Below are positions 23,342-33,445 of a stretch of 64,000 nucleotides of DNA, piece after piece. The DNA is from Lycium barbarum (Eukaryota; Streptophyta; Magnoliopsida; Solanales; Solanaceae): assembly GCF_019175385.1 (NCBI RefSeq), contig NC_083345.1, positions 13,044,027-13,108,026 of the forward strand. The letters are read 5' to 3'. Position numbers and translations under genes: made by a program. The first letter of the stretch is position 1, and each line of letters opens with the position of its first letter. A model generated the notes under the pieces. It was not told the DNA's origin, did not search any database, and was given only the letters and a program-made list of their open reading frames with translations.

Positions 23342-23518
23342 AGGCACTGGCTTTGGTCCTGGACTTCCTGGCTTGCAACTGGGTTTTGGGTTAGGTGCTG
23401 GCTGTGGAATTGGTCTTGGTTTTGGCTACGCTGTTGGAAGAGGTTTTGCTTATGATGACACCCGTAGATACTCTAATGTCGGCAAGCTTTTTCATGGCCC
23501 TGCCAATTTGCCTAATCG
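23342..23518 (+). pseudogene. Orphan exon of a small glycine-rich protein (TGD5-like?)
   Basis: A clean exon with a polypyrimidine tract and AG before it and GTAAGT after it. It encodes a glycine-rich hydrophobic stretch (GTGFGPGLPGLQLGF, GIGLGFGYAVGRG) followed by a conserved-looking tail, DDTRRYSNVGKLFHGPANLP. I recall this layout from small plant glycine-rich membrane proteins such as the chloroplast lipid-transfer component TGD5, but the match is from memory. Upstream lies retroelement debris and no obvious first exon; downstream I cannot place a convincing next exon. A possible one is at about 24001-24052, between AG and GTAACT. It is therefore a gene remnant or an isolated exon. Confidence 0.5.
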
Positions 23519-23661
23519 GTAAGTTTTGCTTGCTTAATTCTTGTTATTTCATGACGGAGGGTAAATTTCACGGGTGCTAACTAAACTAATGATTTATGAC
23601 ACACCACTACTTCATTTAGATTTTCTAACTAAAATATACTTATATTACTCATATATAATTA

Positions 23662-23974
23662 AAAGTAGGCATAATGCATAAACTGACTCTCAAACTTGGC
23701 TAGTGAATTGGCCTAAGCTGACAACTAAACACTTCAACTTTGAAAATACACATTTAGACACCATAACTCGTCTCGACTGTGTCAGTTGAACACTCCAACT
23801 TACAAAATGATCATCTAAACACCTCCAAAATTTATGTGTCACCTCAGCATCGGGTGTTCATGAGACACAATGGGGAGAAGTTGAGGTGTCTATAAGTGCA
23901 CTCCCGAAGTTGGAGTGCTTACTTGCCGGCTAAGGCCAAGTTTAAGTTTCTGTTTATGTATTATGCCTTAAAAG
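23662..23974. mobile_element. MITE with terminal inverted repeats
   Basis: The left end TAGGCATAATGCATAAAC at 23666 is matched by the reverse complement of the right end, TAAGGCATAATACATAAAC, at 23970. The similarity extends into a CAAACTTGGC/CTAAACTTGGCC block, about 35 bp in all. AAAG flanks both sides (23662-23665, 23971-23974) and may be the target duplication. The 305-bp core is non-coding. Confidence 0.75.
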
Positions 23975-24262
23975 TACTAGTAATTAGAATTGTCATTTCC
24001 AGGCCTCCGGTTACTACCCAAATACAAATACCCACGCCAGAAATGACAATTCTGGTAACTATTATTTCTAATCATATATAGGAATGGTATAAATATATTC
24101 TAGTTTCAAACAATAGTTTAGGCTCTTTTCTGTAATAAATCATCAGCTTAGGTACCATCCATGAAATTTATACTCATGACGGATGAAGTTTCATTGTTTT
24201 GCCTTTAGTTCCTTCTGAAGTTTCAGGGCTGCTTAATAGTTAGCGGGGTTTTGAAGAAGCAT

Positions 24263-24340
24263 AAAAAGTAGTCCTAGGAATTAGTCGAGATGCCCGCAAG
24301 CCGGCCTTGACACCTAAGTTATCCAAAAAAAAGTAGTCCT
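24263..24340 (+). mobile_element. 5'-truncated SINE fragment with 13-bp TSD
   Basis: AAAAAGTAGTCCT occurs at 24263-24275 and again at 24328-24340. Between them are 52 bases beginning AGGAATTAGTCGAGATGC and ending in a short A-tract. The phrase GGAATTAGTCGAG followed by CCGGCC and GACACC is known to me as the 3' part of Solanaceae SINEs. This is a very short, severely 5'-truncated retroposition. Confidence 0.7.
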
Positions 24341-25627
24341 CCCTTTTCCCATTATAGTATCAGTACATTAATATACAGTCATATCAAGTGCAATAGTGTA
24401 GAGTTTGCCATCCACTACCCAATCTAAACCGGAATCCTCTGGGAGGTAGGTTTCTTTAAGTGATATCTTAACACCATTAAGCAACCTTAACAAAATAAAT
24501 AATAATCCTTTTATGCTAGATAAAGGATTTACATAGTAAATACTTAAAAAAGATCACAATAATCACATGTTTCTTCTAGTAGGTTATGAAGACAAATAAG
24601 TATAGTAGGATACTTGTTTACCTAAACACTACCATACTGTTTCTGGAATATTGAATGGCAACTCACATTTTGGCAGGGTGCTAATGAATTGTTGTTATGT
24701 CATATCATAATTGCAAGTTATTGCCTTAAAAGACATCAAAAATGACTTGCTACAGCCTTTCTTATTTTGAGTTTTGTGTACTCCCATGGGCTTCCCGGAT
24801 CCTTTCTAATTTTGGTGCCAAATTGGTAATGACTGCTCTTATGATTACGTGCATCTGTAAGTGAAGTTCTCTATAATTTTGCTTGCTAAACAGCACCAGT
24901 TCTTATATGTTTGTGTTTTATATAGAGACACACAGAAAATCTTTGCTTCCTGTCTTAATTTATTTTCAGTAATGTCTAATTGATAGGGAACTAGTACTTC
25001 TTGTTTATGAAAGTTACTCCAGGCGCTTCATTTTTCAAGAAATGTACTGTAAAGTCATTTTAGTTGACCCATGTGCTTTCTAAACTCATGTCCGTTATTT
25101 GATAATGGCTTCTTGTGGTTGATATTACCAATTCAAAACCAAAAGTATAAAATCTTCATCGGATTGCAGATTTTGAACACTTGAATGTACTGACCTTAAA
25201 TACATGGTCCTTTCCTCAAGTCTAGTTGACATTCTTTCATACTCTCCCGTGCTACCTCAATGAGACTTTTAACCATCATTCTTGTTTGCATAAGGCCTTT
25301 TAGTGTAATGCATGACTAATCTCCCTGAATTCTGATCCTGCATACGATTTCGTCATTTCTGTTTTAATCCCCCTTTAACATCAAATTTCTATAACCTTTA
25401 TCTGTCGAATAAATAATGGCACTATAGGTTCCAAAATATATACATATAAACACAAGCAATTTCAATGGAGGGATTTAGTATACCTTTACGCAGTTTGTCC
25501 TAGTCCTGTACATAAGAGCTTCGATCAGATATACTGCAAAGCGGAATCCACCTATCTTCCTCAACCACTCTCCTCCTCTTGGCCCGGCTATCGTCATCCT
25601 TTTGTACCTACCTCATAACATATACTA
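24341..25627. other. Non-coding, nothing recognised
   Basis: Moderately AT-rich sequence without long frames, TIRs or repeats that I can identify. It may be low-copy host intergenic DNA or remains of the gene to which the orphan exon belonged. Confidence 0.4.
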
Positions 25628-25632
25628 GTGAT

Positions 25633-26813
25633 TGATAACGTCCAAATCCACCCTATTAATTAGAATGGGCACGGTCGTATGCAAATATAATTACCCAACT
25701 ATGAGTCGGGGTCGAATCCCACAGAGAACAATATGTAGGCGATTAGGAAAAGTAGGAATTTTCACCAATAATAGCTAAAGCCAAACGATGGATAATATTT
25801 TGGTTTTGGAGAAAATTATAACTAATGCAAAAATGTAAACTAACCTAGAAAGCAAGTAAAATGATCAATGACCACAAGCATGGATACAAGGGAAACTACG
25901 CTCAAGTAACGATCCAATGTACTTCATGATTTACAAATAATGGTGAGTTTATATTACTTAGCCTCGGATAATGACTCTAAATTAGCTTCTTCCGAAGACT
26001 AACTAGACTACCTAATTGAATATCCCTAAAGCAATTAGGAGCATTAAGAACACCCGAATATGGCTACAAGTGGCGTCGCCTATCCCTAGGTCGATTTCCA
26101 TTAGATGAGGGTTAACACCCCAAATTCTTGTTAATTAATCTTTCCCAATCCCGAGTTTTCCTCTTCCAAGTTTAAATCGAAATAAATGGGCAAGTCTTAG
26201 GGTTAGCTACTCCCTTAAGAATCATTCAAAATGAGATTAATTAAAGAAACAATAACCCACTTCATTAGGAATAAAATCATTCAACACATAAGCAAAACAA
26301 GAGATTCAATCCAAACTTAAACAATATATACTTCCATAAACAAGGTTCAAGTATTGAAATGAAATACTACACACATAAATATTCAATACAAAGCAAGAGT
26401 AGAAGAAATGGGTAAAGAATTTCTCATTGGGTGCTTCCAAATCTTCTCTTCCAAGGTGTTGGTGATGAACCCTAGCCTCCAAGAACTTGTGTGTTGTGCC
26501 AAAGATGATAATGTTTTTGCCCTAAGCCTCTCTTTTATGCCTCATATTTCAGATTTGCAATTCTGCCCGTTTTTTGCGAATCTGTCCCGTTTTTGCAAAA
26601 CTGTCCACTTTTGACAGTTTTGCAAAACTGTGCAGTTTTGTCCAATTTGACCTCTTTTTGACTTTATTTTCACTTGGTTTCTTCCGATCACTTCTAAATC
26701 ACATAAACCTGTAAAATAGATGTAAATGATATTAAATGCACTATTTTCTCAAGCAAACATAGCAAAAATATAAGATTAAAGAAGAGATAAGTTGGTAAAA
26801 TACTAACTTATCA
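25633..26813 (-). repeat. LTR (3' LTR in element orientation)
   Basis: 1181 bp, TGATAAC at the left and CTTATCA at the right. It carries a short tandem of TTTTGCAAAACTGT-type sequence near 26590-26640 that recurs in the internal region. Confidence 0.95.
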
Positions 26814-26830
26814 AACCCCCAAACTTAAAC
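26814..26830 (-). promoter_or_regulatory. Polypurine tract
   Basis: On the minus strand the sequence directly before the LTR reads GTTTAAGTTTGGGGGTT, a plausible plus-strand primer for reverse transcription. Confidence 0.6.
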
Positions 26831-28528
26831 TATTGCTTGTCCTCAAGCAAATTCAAAACATACACTCTCTTTCGAAGAAATCGACTCAATAGTACACCAA
26901 CATCATACCAAGTGAAAAAGTCTACTTTAAGCACAAAAACGTGACTTTGATTGGTACCAACAATTAATTCAAAACATATGAATCACCAACTTCTTCTTAA
27001 AAACTTCATTTTCCTTTCAAGTGCTCAAACACCAAGTTAATCAAAGTAGCAATCAAGTCATGACACTAAAGCTTCAAAATTTTCCTCCTTATCACAAAAC
27101 AACTTTCTTTTGTTCATTCCTCTCAATTGGAAAATGAAACAATTTCACAACTTAAATTCTCATGTGCCCTCACACTCAAGAGAGAATCCCACACTTAGAA
27201 AATGTAATTCAAAACACAAATGGGTTATTAAATAGAAAGAATTAACTCTCTTCTCTCACAAAGATGTTCAATTGCACAAGTAGTACCATAAGCTTGCCCT
27301 TCATGTATTTCTCCACTAATATAGACACACTTGGTTCAAAATCAATTAGGACTTAAAGGGTTGTAATGTAGGCTTTTAGTTAAGGTAGGGACATAATTTG
27401 GAAATAGTGACTCAAAAACCTCCCTAAGCACTACAATTTTCAACAATCAAAGCACACTTCCTTTCAAGCTTTTCCACCATTTTTTTTTTTCATTTTTCAT
27501 TTCGCCAACTAGTCTTCCCTTTATTCACAACTCTTTATTATTCCTTCCTTTATTTTTATTTTTTTTTCTTTTTCAAAATAACAAGGAAGTTTCCATTTAT
27601 TTTTTTTTACTACTTCATTTTTTTCTTTCACCTTAAAGTAACTCCCACATCACAACTTTTTCCAACTATCACCCTCAAACTTAGGCTTTTAGCCTACGTT
27701 TGCACTTTCAACGCACTTAAGGAGGTAGGGTACCAAAAGATGGATCAATGAAGAACAAAAGGTTAAAGCTTGTAACATGGTTGTCAAAGAAAAGGTTAAA
27801 GGCTCAAAAGGGGTTGACTAGGGAAAATATGCAAGGGTAGGAAATTTAAGGCAAAACGATCCAAAGAAGGCCTAACATCATTTTTCAAACCAAGTGTAAC
27901 CTAGAATTTCGCCTTGAAACACATTCCGGGCAAGTTCTAGACCACAAGTAATGTAAAAGAACTCACAAAAACCTCACCACACATGGCACATGATAATCCA
28001 AGTAGAATATGTATCCAAAACCCAATTGAAACAAATGAACTCAAAGAAAGTCACTTATAGCCTAAAGAGACTAATTAGTGAAAGTAAGAGCCAAAAATTG
28101 AGTCTAAAAGTCCCAACAAGAATCCTTCCTTCAATCATTTTTCTTTTTCAAAAGTCAAGAATTCATATGCCAAGGTTTAAATATGTTGGTACCAAGCAAG
28201 CCAAAAATTAGCCAAGGGGTAAAAATCACATCCCAACACCATTTTTACTCCTAAACTACCTAACTAAGAACGGAAATAAAATAACAAAAGTGACTAATCC
28301 ACAACATGCAAAAAGAACGAAATTTTCAAAAATTTGAGCAAGTTCCATTTATAACAACAACTATCCACAGCTAAACCAACAGTCACAAAATAAGCCCGGC
28401 AAGGGCACACAATCAAGCATAACCAAAATATAATGTGTTACCACATACCACCCCCAACTAAAAATATTGCAGTGTCCTCATTGCACATAATCAAAACAAA
28501 ACATAAAAATAGATTTTTTTTTTGTGTG
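26831..28528 (-). other. Non-coding internal region of the non-autonomous retrotransposon
   Basis: About 1.7 kb between the polypurine tract and the 18-bp tandem array. There is no coding frame on the minus strand that I would defend. A pyrimidine-rich stretch lies around 27475-27640 (purine-rich in element orientation). Confidence 0.6.
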
Positions 28529-28705
28529 CAACTGGACAGTTTTGCAAAAAACTGGACAGTTTTGCAGAAACTGGACAGTTCTGCAGAAACTGGACAGTTC
28601 TGCAGAAACTGGACAGTTCTGCAGAAACTGGACAGTTCTGCAGCTGGACAGTTCTGCAGAAACTGTTCAATTTTGCAAAAACTGGACAGTTTTGCAAAAA
28701 CTGTG
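28529..28705 (-). repeat. 18-bp tandem array in the retrotransposon
   Basis: About nine head-to-tail copies of a unit such as AACTGGACAGTTCTGCAG, each with an internal CTG...CAG inverted pair. Related copies lie at 29945-30030 next to the primer site and near 26590-26640 and 31113-31163 in the LTRs. Confidence 0.93.
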
Positions 28706-28938
28706 CAAAACAGTTCTGTTAACAGTGCTGCAATTTTCAGGAGCTACTGGTTTGGGGCTGTCCGGAAATCCGACCTGCTCAAAACAACTCCAAAAATTAT
28801 GAAACTTTACAGATTAGTCAAAAATCATAAACTAAACTATTCTAAAAAATAAAATTTCAAAAACGATTTAAAATTTTTAAAACGATGGGTTGCCTCCCAC
28901 CAAGCGCTTAAGTTAACGTCGTGGCACGACGGTTACCT

Positions 28939-29906
28939 TTACCGCTTTTCTCGCCATTTGGAGCTTATGAATTGGGCACCCAACTTGGACTCAAGTTTGT
29001 GACCACGAGCGGTGGGGGGTGGTAAGTAGATGAACAAGCCAAACGTTAATTTCTTCATTCTGCACTTCTTGGCTTTCAAATGAGGAATGTCATTTTGCCT
29101 TCTTACTCTTTCGAATTGCAAGATGTAAGGCACTTGTCTTTCTTCATCACCATCCAACATGGATGTATGTGGCTCAATTCCCATATCACCATACAAATCC
29201 AATGTTGAAAAATGCTTGGAGTGAAACTTCAACCTTCCGATTTGCAAATTTTTCCGGATTTTGACATTCTCATTTTCCCCCAAACTAGAGTCAACTTCCA
29301 CCATTTTTCTCAAGACAACGGTTGACTCTAATTTCTTTTCTTCTTTGGCATCTCTAATGAAAATAGATTCGTTTGGAGGATTTTCAATTCTTGATTCCTT
29401 CTTTTCATGATTGGCCTCCAACATGGGCATTCTCTCCTCATATTGAGCATTTGAGAATTCTTCTTGATTTTGTTCAAATGCCCATTGAAGATTTTTGTAT
29501 TCATTCATCAAGCCATTTTGGAGACTAGTTTCCAAGTACTCCTCCAAGGCTTTTTGCTTTTCATTTCCTCCTTCAAGTAGGCATTCCATCATGAGCTTGA
29601 ACTCTCCATTTTGTCCATTCTCAACGTCTTCCACTTCCATTTCCCTATCATTGTCACAACAAAAAGTAGAATCGTCATAGTGGGGGTTCGGGGAAGGGAA
29701 GGACACATAAGCACAATTAGCTCAATAGCCATTTTGACCACCACATCTATCACATATAATCCACTCATGGGTTCGAGATTGTGCGCACAATCCTCCCCCG
29801 GGAGACTTTAAACAATTTTGCCAAGAGTGAGGTCCTCCACAATAGGGACAAGGGTCATCAAAGTATGAACAACTTCCATCCGACCCATTTTCATTACAAG
29901 ATGCCA
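28939..29906 (-). pseudogene. Gag-like protein of the non-autonomous element, one in-frame TGA
   Basis: Starts at ATG 29904-29906 (MASCNENGSDG) and runs in one frame to a stop at 28939, about 320 codons. A single TGA at 29722-29724 splits it into an N-terminal piece of about 60 residues and a 255-codon C-terminal part. The N-terminal piece has two cysteine motifs, CPYCGGPHSWQNC (C-x2-C-x3-H-x4-C, one residue short of a classical zinc knuckle) and CDRCGGQNGY. The rest is acidic, then basic toward the C-terminus, with no domain I recognise. The TGA could be a TGG tryptophan codon mutated. Zinc-knuckle-like motifs next to the primer site suggest an RNA-binding gag derivative. Confidence 0.6.
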
Positions 29907-30130
29907 TTGTTTTTTTTAAAAAAAAAATTATTTTAGCAAAAGCAAAAACTGGACAGTTTTGCAAAGGCAAAAACTGGACAGTTCTGCAAAAACTGGACAG
30001 TTTTGCAGAAATAAAAACTGGACAGTTTTACAGTTTTTTTTTTTTTTTTTAAAGATAAAATAAAGCAAAGAAAGTTTGGACCAAAGCAAGTTAGCTTAAA
30101 TCCCAAACTAAACCAAATACGCCAAATTGT

Positions 30131-30155
30131 TCCCCGGCAACGGCGCGCCATTTTT
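30131..30155 (-). promoter_or_regulatory. Primer-binding site, tRNA-Asp type
   Basis: On the minus strand, directly after the LTR and five T/A bases, the sequence reads TGGCGCGCCGTTGCCGGGGA. The usual plant tRNA-Asp primer site is TGGCGCCGTTGCCGGGGA, so this copy carries two extra bases (GC) that create an AscI-like GGCGCGCC palindrome. Confidence 0.85.
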
Positions 30156-31336
30156 TGATAACGTCCAAATCCACCCTATTAATTAGAATGGGCACGGTCG
30201 TATGCAAATATAATTACCCAACTATGAGTCGGGGTCGAATCCCACAGAGAACAATATGTAGGCGATTAGGAAAAGTAGGAATTTTCACCAATAATAGCTA
30301 AAGCCAAACGATGGATAATATTTTGGTTTTGGAGAAAATTATAACTAATGCAAAAATGTAAACTAACCTAGAAAGCAAGTAAAATGATCAATGACCACAA
30401 GCATGGATACAAGGGAAACTACGCTCAAGTAACGATCCAATGTACTTCATGATTTACAAATAATGGTGAGTTTATATTACTTAGCCTCGGATAATGACTC
30501 TAAATTAGCTTCTTCCGAAGACTAACTAGACTACCTAATTGAATATCCCTAAAGCAATTAGGAGCATTAAGAACACCCGAATATGGCTACAAGTGGCGTC
30601 GCCTATCCCTAGGTCGATTTCCATTAGATGAGGGTTAACACCCCAAATTCTTGTTAATTAATCTTTCCCAATCCCGAGTTTTCCTCTTCCAAGTTTAAAT
30701 CGAAATAAATGGGCAAGTCTTAGGGTTAGCTACTCCCTTAAGAATCATTCAAAATGAGATTAATTAAAGAAACAATAACCCACTTCATTAGGAATAAAAT
30801 CATTCAACACATAAGCAAAACAAGAGATTCAATCCAAACTTAAACAATATATACTTCCATAAACAAGGTTCAAGTATTGAAATGAAATACTACACACATA
30901 AATATTCAATACAAAGCAAGAGTAGAAGAAATGGGTAAAGAATTTCTCATTGGGTGCTTCCAAATCTTCTCTTCCAAGGTGTTGGTGATGAACCCTAGCC
31001 TCCAAGAACTTGTGTGTTGTGCCAAAGATGATAATGTTTTTGCCCTAAGCCTCTCTTTTATGCCTCATATTTCAGATTTGCAATTCTGCCCGTTTTTTGC
31101 GAATCTGTCCCGTTTTTGCAAAACTGTCCACTTTTGACAGTTTTGCAAAACTGTGCAGTTTTGTCCAATTTGACCTCTTTTTGACTTTATTTTCACTTGG
31201 TTTCTTCCGATCACTTCTAAATCACATAAACCTGTAAAATAGATGTAAATGATATTAAATGCACTATTTTCTCAAGCAAACATAGCAAAAATATAAGATT
31301 AAAGAAGAGATAAGTTGGTAAAATACTAACTTATCA
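30156..31336 (-). repeat. LTR (5' LTR in element orientation)
   Basis: Copy of 25633-26813 at a constant offset of 4523 bases with no difference that I found. It supplies the promoter in the minus direction. Confidence 0.95.
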
Positions 31337-31341
31337 GTGAT

Positions 31342-32002
31342 CCCTGATTAACAGACGCCCAAGACTGAGGACTATCCAGTTCCCCTGTCACGCTAACATC
31401 TGTAGCGAACCTAACATAGTGCTGTACCATGGGGAAACCAAATGTGTAAACTCCTGCTTTGCTCCCCTGACATCTTGCTCAACAAGGCCTGAAGGTGAGA
31501 CTACCACTTGTGGTGGGGTAGTATCCGAAATCGCTAGGACAAGAGTCTCATAGGAGCCCTCAAATGGATCCTCCTCAATAGAGGTCGTAATCACAGAAGG
31601 GTCTGACTCAATGTTGATCTCCGAGGGGTCCGTATCGATGATAATTTATGAGAGGTCTGTCTAAATTGTATAACTTACATCCCTCCTCTATTTTGCAACC
31701 TCTCGACCTGCATCGGTGGGTGGCGTTGATCTAATATCAACCCTTGAGGCCTTCCCTACGCTCTTAATAGCTGAAACTTTTCTCTTCATCCGCAATAATG
31801 CAAAACGGAAATAATGGATCAGGAACGAATTTTCCTACGTTCTTGGTTTTATCGCACAATCTAGATCATAAAGAAAGGAAGTATTCCTAAATGTATTGTA
31901 GCCTTTTGTTTATAAGTATGGAGCCCTTCAAACCCATAAACAAGACTCTACTAGACACGGCTCATAGACATCCCTAGGACTGACCTGTTGTGATACCAAG
32001 TT
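31342..32002. other. Degenerate sequence, possibly retroelement-derived
   Basis: Less AT-rich than its surroundings and with interrupted minus-strand frames containing acidic, proline-containing stretches. I cannot assign it. It continues the sequence interrupted by the retrotransposon insertion at GTGAT. Confidence 0.3.
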
Positions 32003-32685
32003 TGTCACACCCCATCGAGGAGCATGACGGGCATCGACCCGTAGGTCGGATACCACCTAGCGTAACATATATCATGATTATCATATAATATAACTCGAGG
32101 GACACCTGCACGGAGAAAAGGCCTAAATACAGAAATATGCAATATATACATATACATAGGCGAGCCGACAAGGCCGTTGTAATATCATGAGTGTCATAAA
32201 GCCGGCAAGGCTATCAAGAGAATATCAAAACCAAAACAGGGCCGACGAGGCCAGAAATAACATCTATATACTCCACTGTGTCTATGAGCCTCTAAGAGTA
32301 CATATACATGACATACTGGACGACACATGGACTCCTCATATACAAAAGATACAAAAGATACATATGCATAACATGTGAACATAGCATGTACCAAAATAAG
32401 CAAGTCCGGAGAAATGGCACTTGCTGACATGCCGAGCTGTCAATCCTACTGAAGAGGTCCTCTACTCTGTCTGTCAGGACCTGCAGCACGAAATGCAGCG
32501 CCCCAAGAAGTGGGACGATCAGTACGGATAAAAGTACTGAGTATGTAAGGCAGGGAAGTAATGGCATAAGTAAGACATAATATAACATAAATGAGGATTG
32601 GAGAAACCTAGACATCTACAAATTGTACGAGATGCAATGCATAATAAAAATCATTTTTCATATGCAAGTGTATATATATATATAT
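32003..32685 (-). mobile_element. 3' half of a gypsy-type LTR, minus orientation
   Basis: Starts TGTCACACCCC on the plus strand; the minus strand therefore ends GGGGTGTGACA. Further in lies TACTGAGTATGTAAGGCA, the reverse complement of the TGCCTTACATACTCAGTA block found in the other LTRs here (20646-20663). It contains GCCGACAAGGCC-type short repeats near 32160-32250. The LTR's other half is missing. Confidence 0.6.
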
Positions 32686-33444
32686 CATCCTCATCCCGCG
32701 TTCGGGGTATCATCATAACCTGCCCACTGCAGTGGTATGCGCATCTATGCGCTTGCCCAGCCGACTATAGCGCGGTGCGGTATAGTAAAATAGTGTATAT
32801 ATATATATATATATGTACCCATGCTCATGCTCATGGTCATGTCCAGGTTTTCAGTTTCAGTTCTTATCATGTTATTCCATGTCCCATGTTATTTCTTTCA
32901 GTTGCTTTACATATCGGTACATTCAATATGCTGACGTCCCCTTTTATTACCCGGGGGCCTGCATTTCACGATGCAGGTACGTATTTACAGGACGCCGCAT
33001 CTGCTCAGTAGGATTTTCTCATATCAGCTCATTGGTGAGCCCCATCTCATTCGGGGTTTAGTCAGTTATCTTTATTTTACTAGTCATGCATTTGAAGGTA
33101 TGCTGGGGGGCCTTGTCCCAGCAAGTACGTTTTCCAGTCAAGATTCACGATTAGAGGTTTCATAGACTAGTCAGTTTAGTTATATTAGATATGCAAGGTG
33201 TTTAGCCATCTTTGGCTCGACTCATGTTATTTCTGCATTTATGATTTAAACAAGTATTTCATTAAATTATTATGACATCTCATGTTTTATAAAAGCTCAT
33301 CATGTTCATGCTATATTTCCGCTCATGTATGCCTCATGATGATTCAGCAAGCCATGTGGTTCGCTCGGGCACATGCAGTATGGCACCAAGTGCCGTGTTT
33401 CGCCCAGGCCGTGTTTCGCCCAGGCCATGGTTCGGGGCGTGACA
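32686..33444 (+). mobile_element. 3' half of a second gypsy-type LTR, plus orientation
   Basis: Contains TGCCCACTGCAGTGG and GCTGACGTCCCC blocks as in plant LTRs and ends GGTTCGGGGCGTGACA at 33444. It lies head to head with the minus-oriented half on its left, so the two together have TG...CA outer ends but are not one LTR. The GTTTCGCCCAGGCC phrase is duplicated near 33400-33426. Confidence 0.55.
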
Positions 33445-33445
33445 A

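Larger units (their letters stand above)
25628..31341 (-). mobile_element. Complete young non-autonomous LTR retrotransposon, tRNA-Asp-primed, TSD GTGAT
   Basis: LTRs at 25633-26813 and 30156-31336 are each 1181 bp and looked identical wherever I compared them. The ends are TGATAA...TTATCA and the flanks are GTGAT at 25628-25632 and 31337-31341. A primer site just inside 30156 on the minus strand and a purine tract inside 26813 give minus orientation. The 3.3-kb internal region has one interrupted gag-like frame and no protease, reverse transcriptase or integrase, so it depends on a partner. The primer type suggests the Tat/Athila branch of Ty3/gypsy. Confidence 0.92.

Noticed and set aside
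26408..26614. 68-codon frame that also occurs identically at 30931-31137
   Set aside because: It lies inside the two copies of the LTR and is not conserved protein-coding sequence; the identity only reflects the young LTR pair.
28433..28852. Plus-strand frame of 139 codons with QFCRNWTVLQK-like repeats
   Set aside because: It is the translation of the 18-bp tandem array on the strand opposite to the element; codon repeats follow from the DNA repeat.
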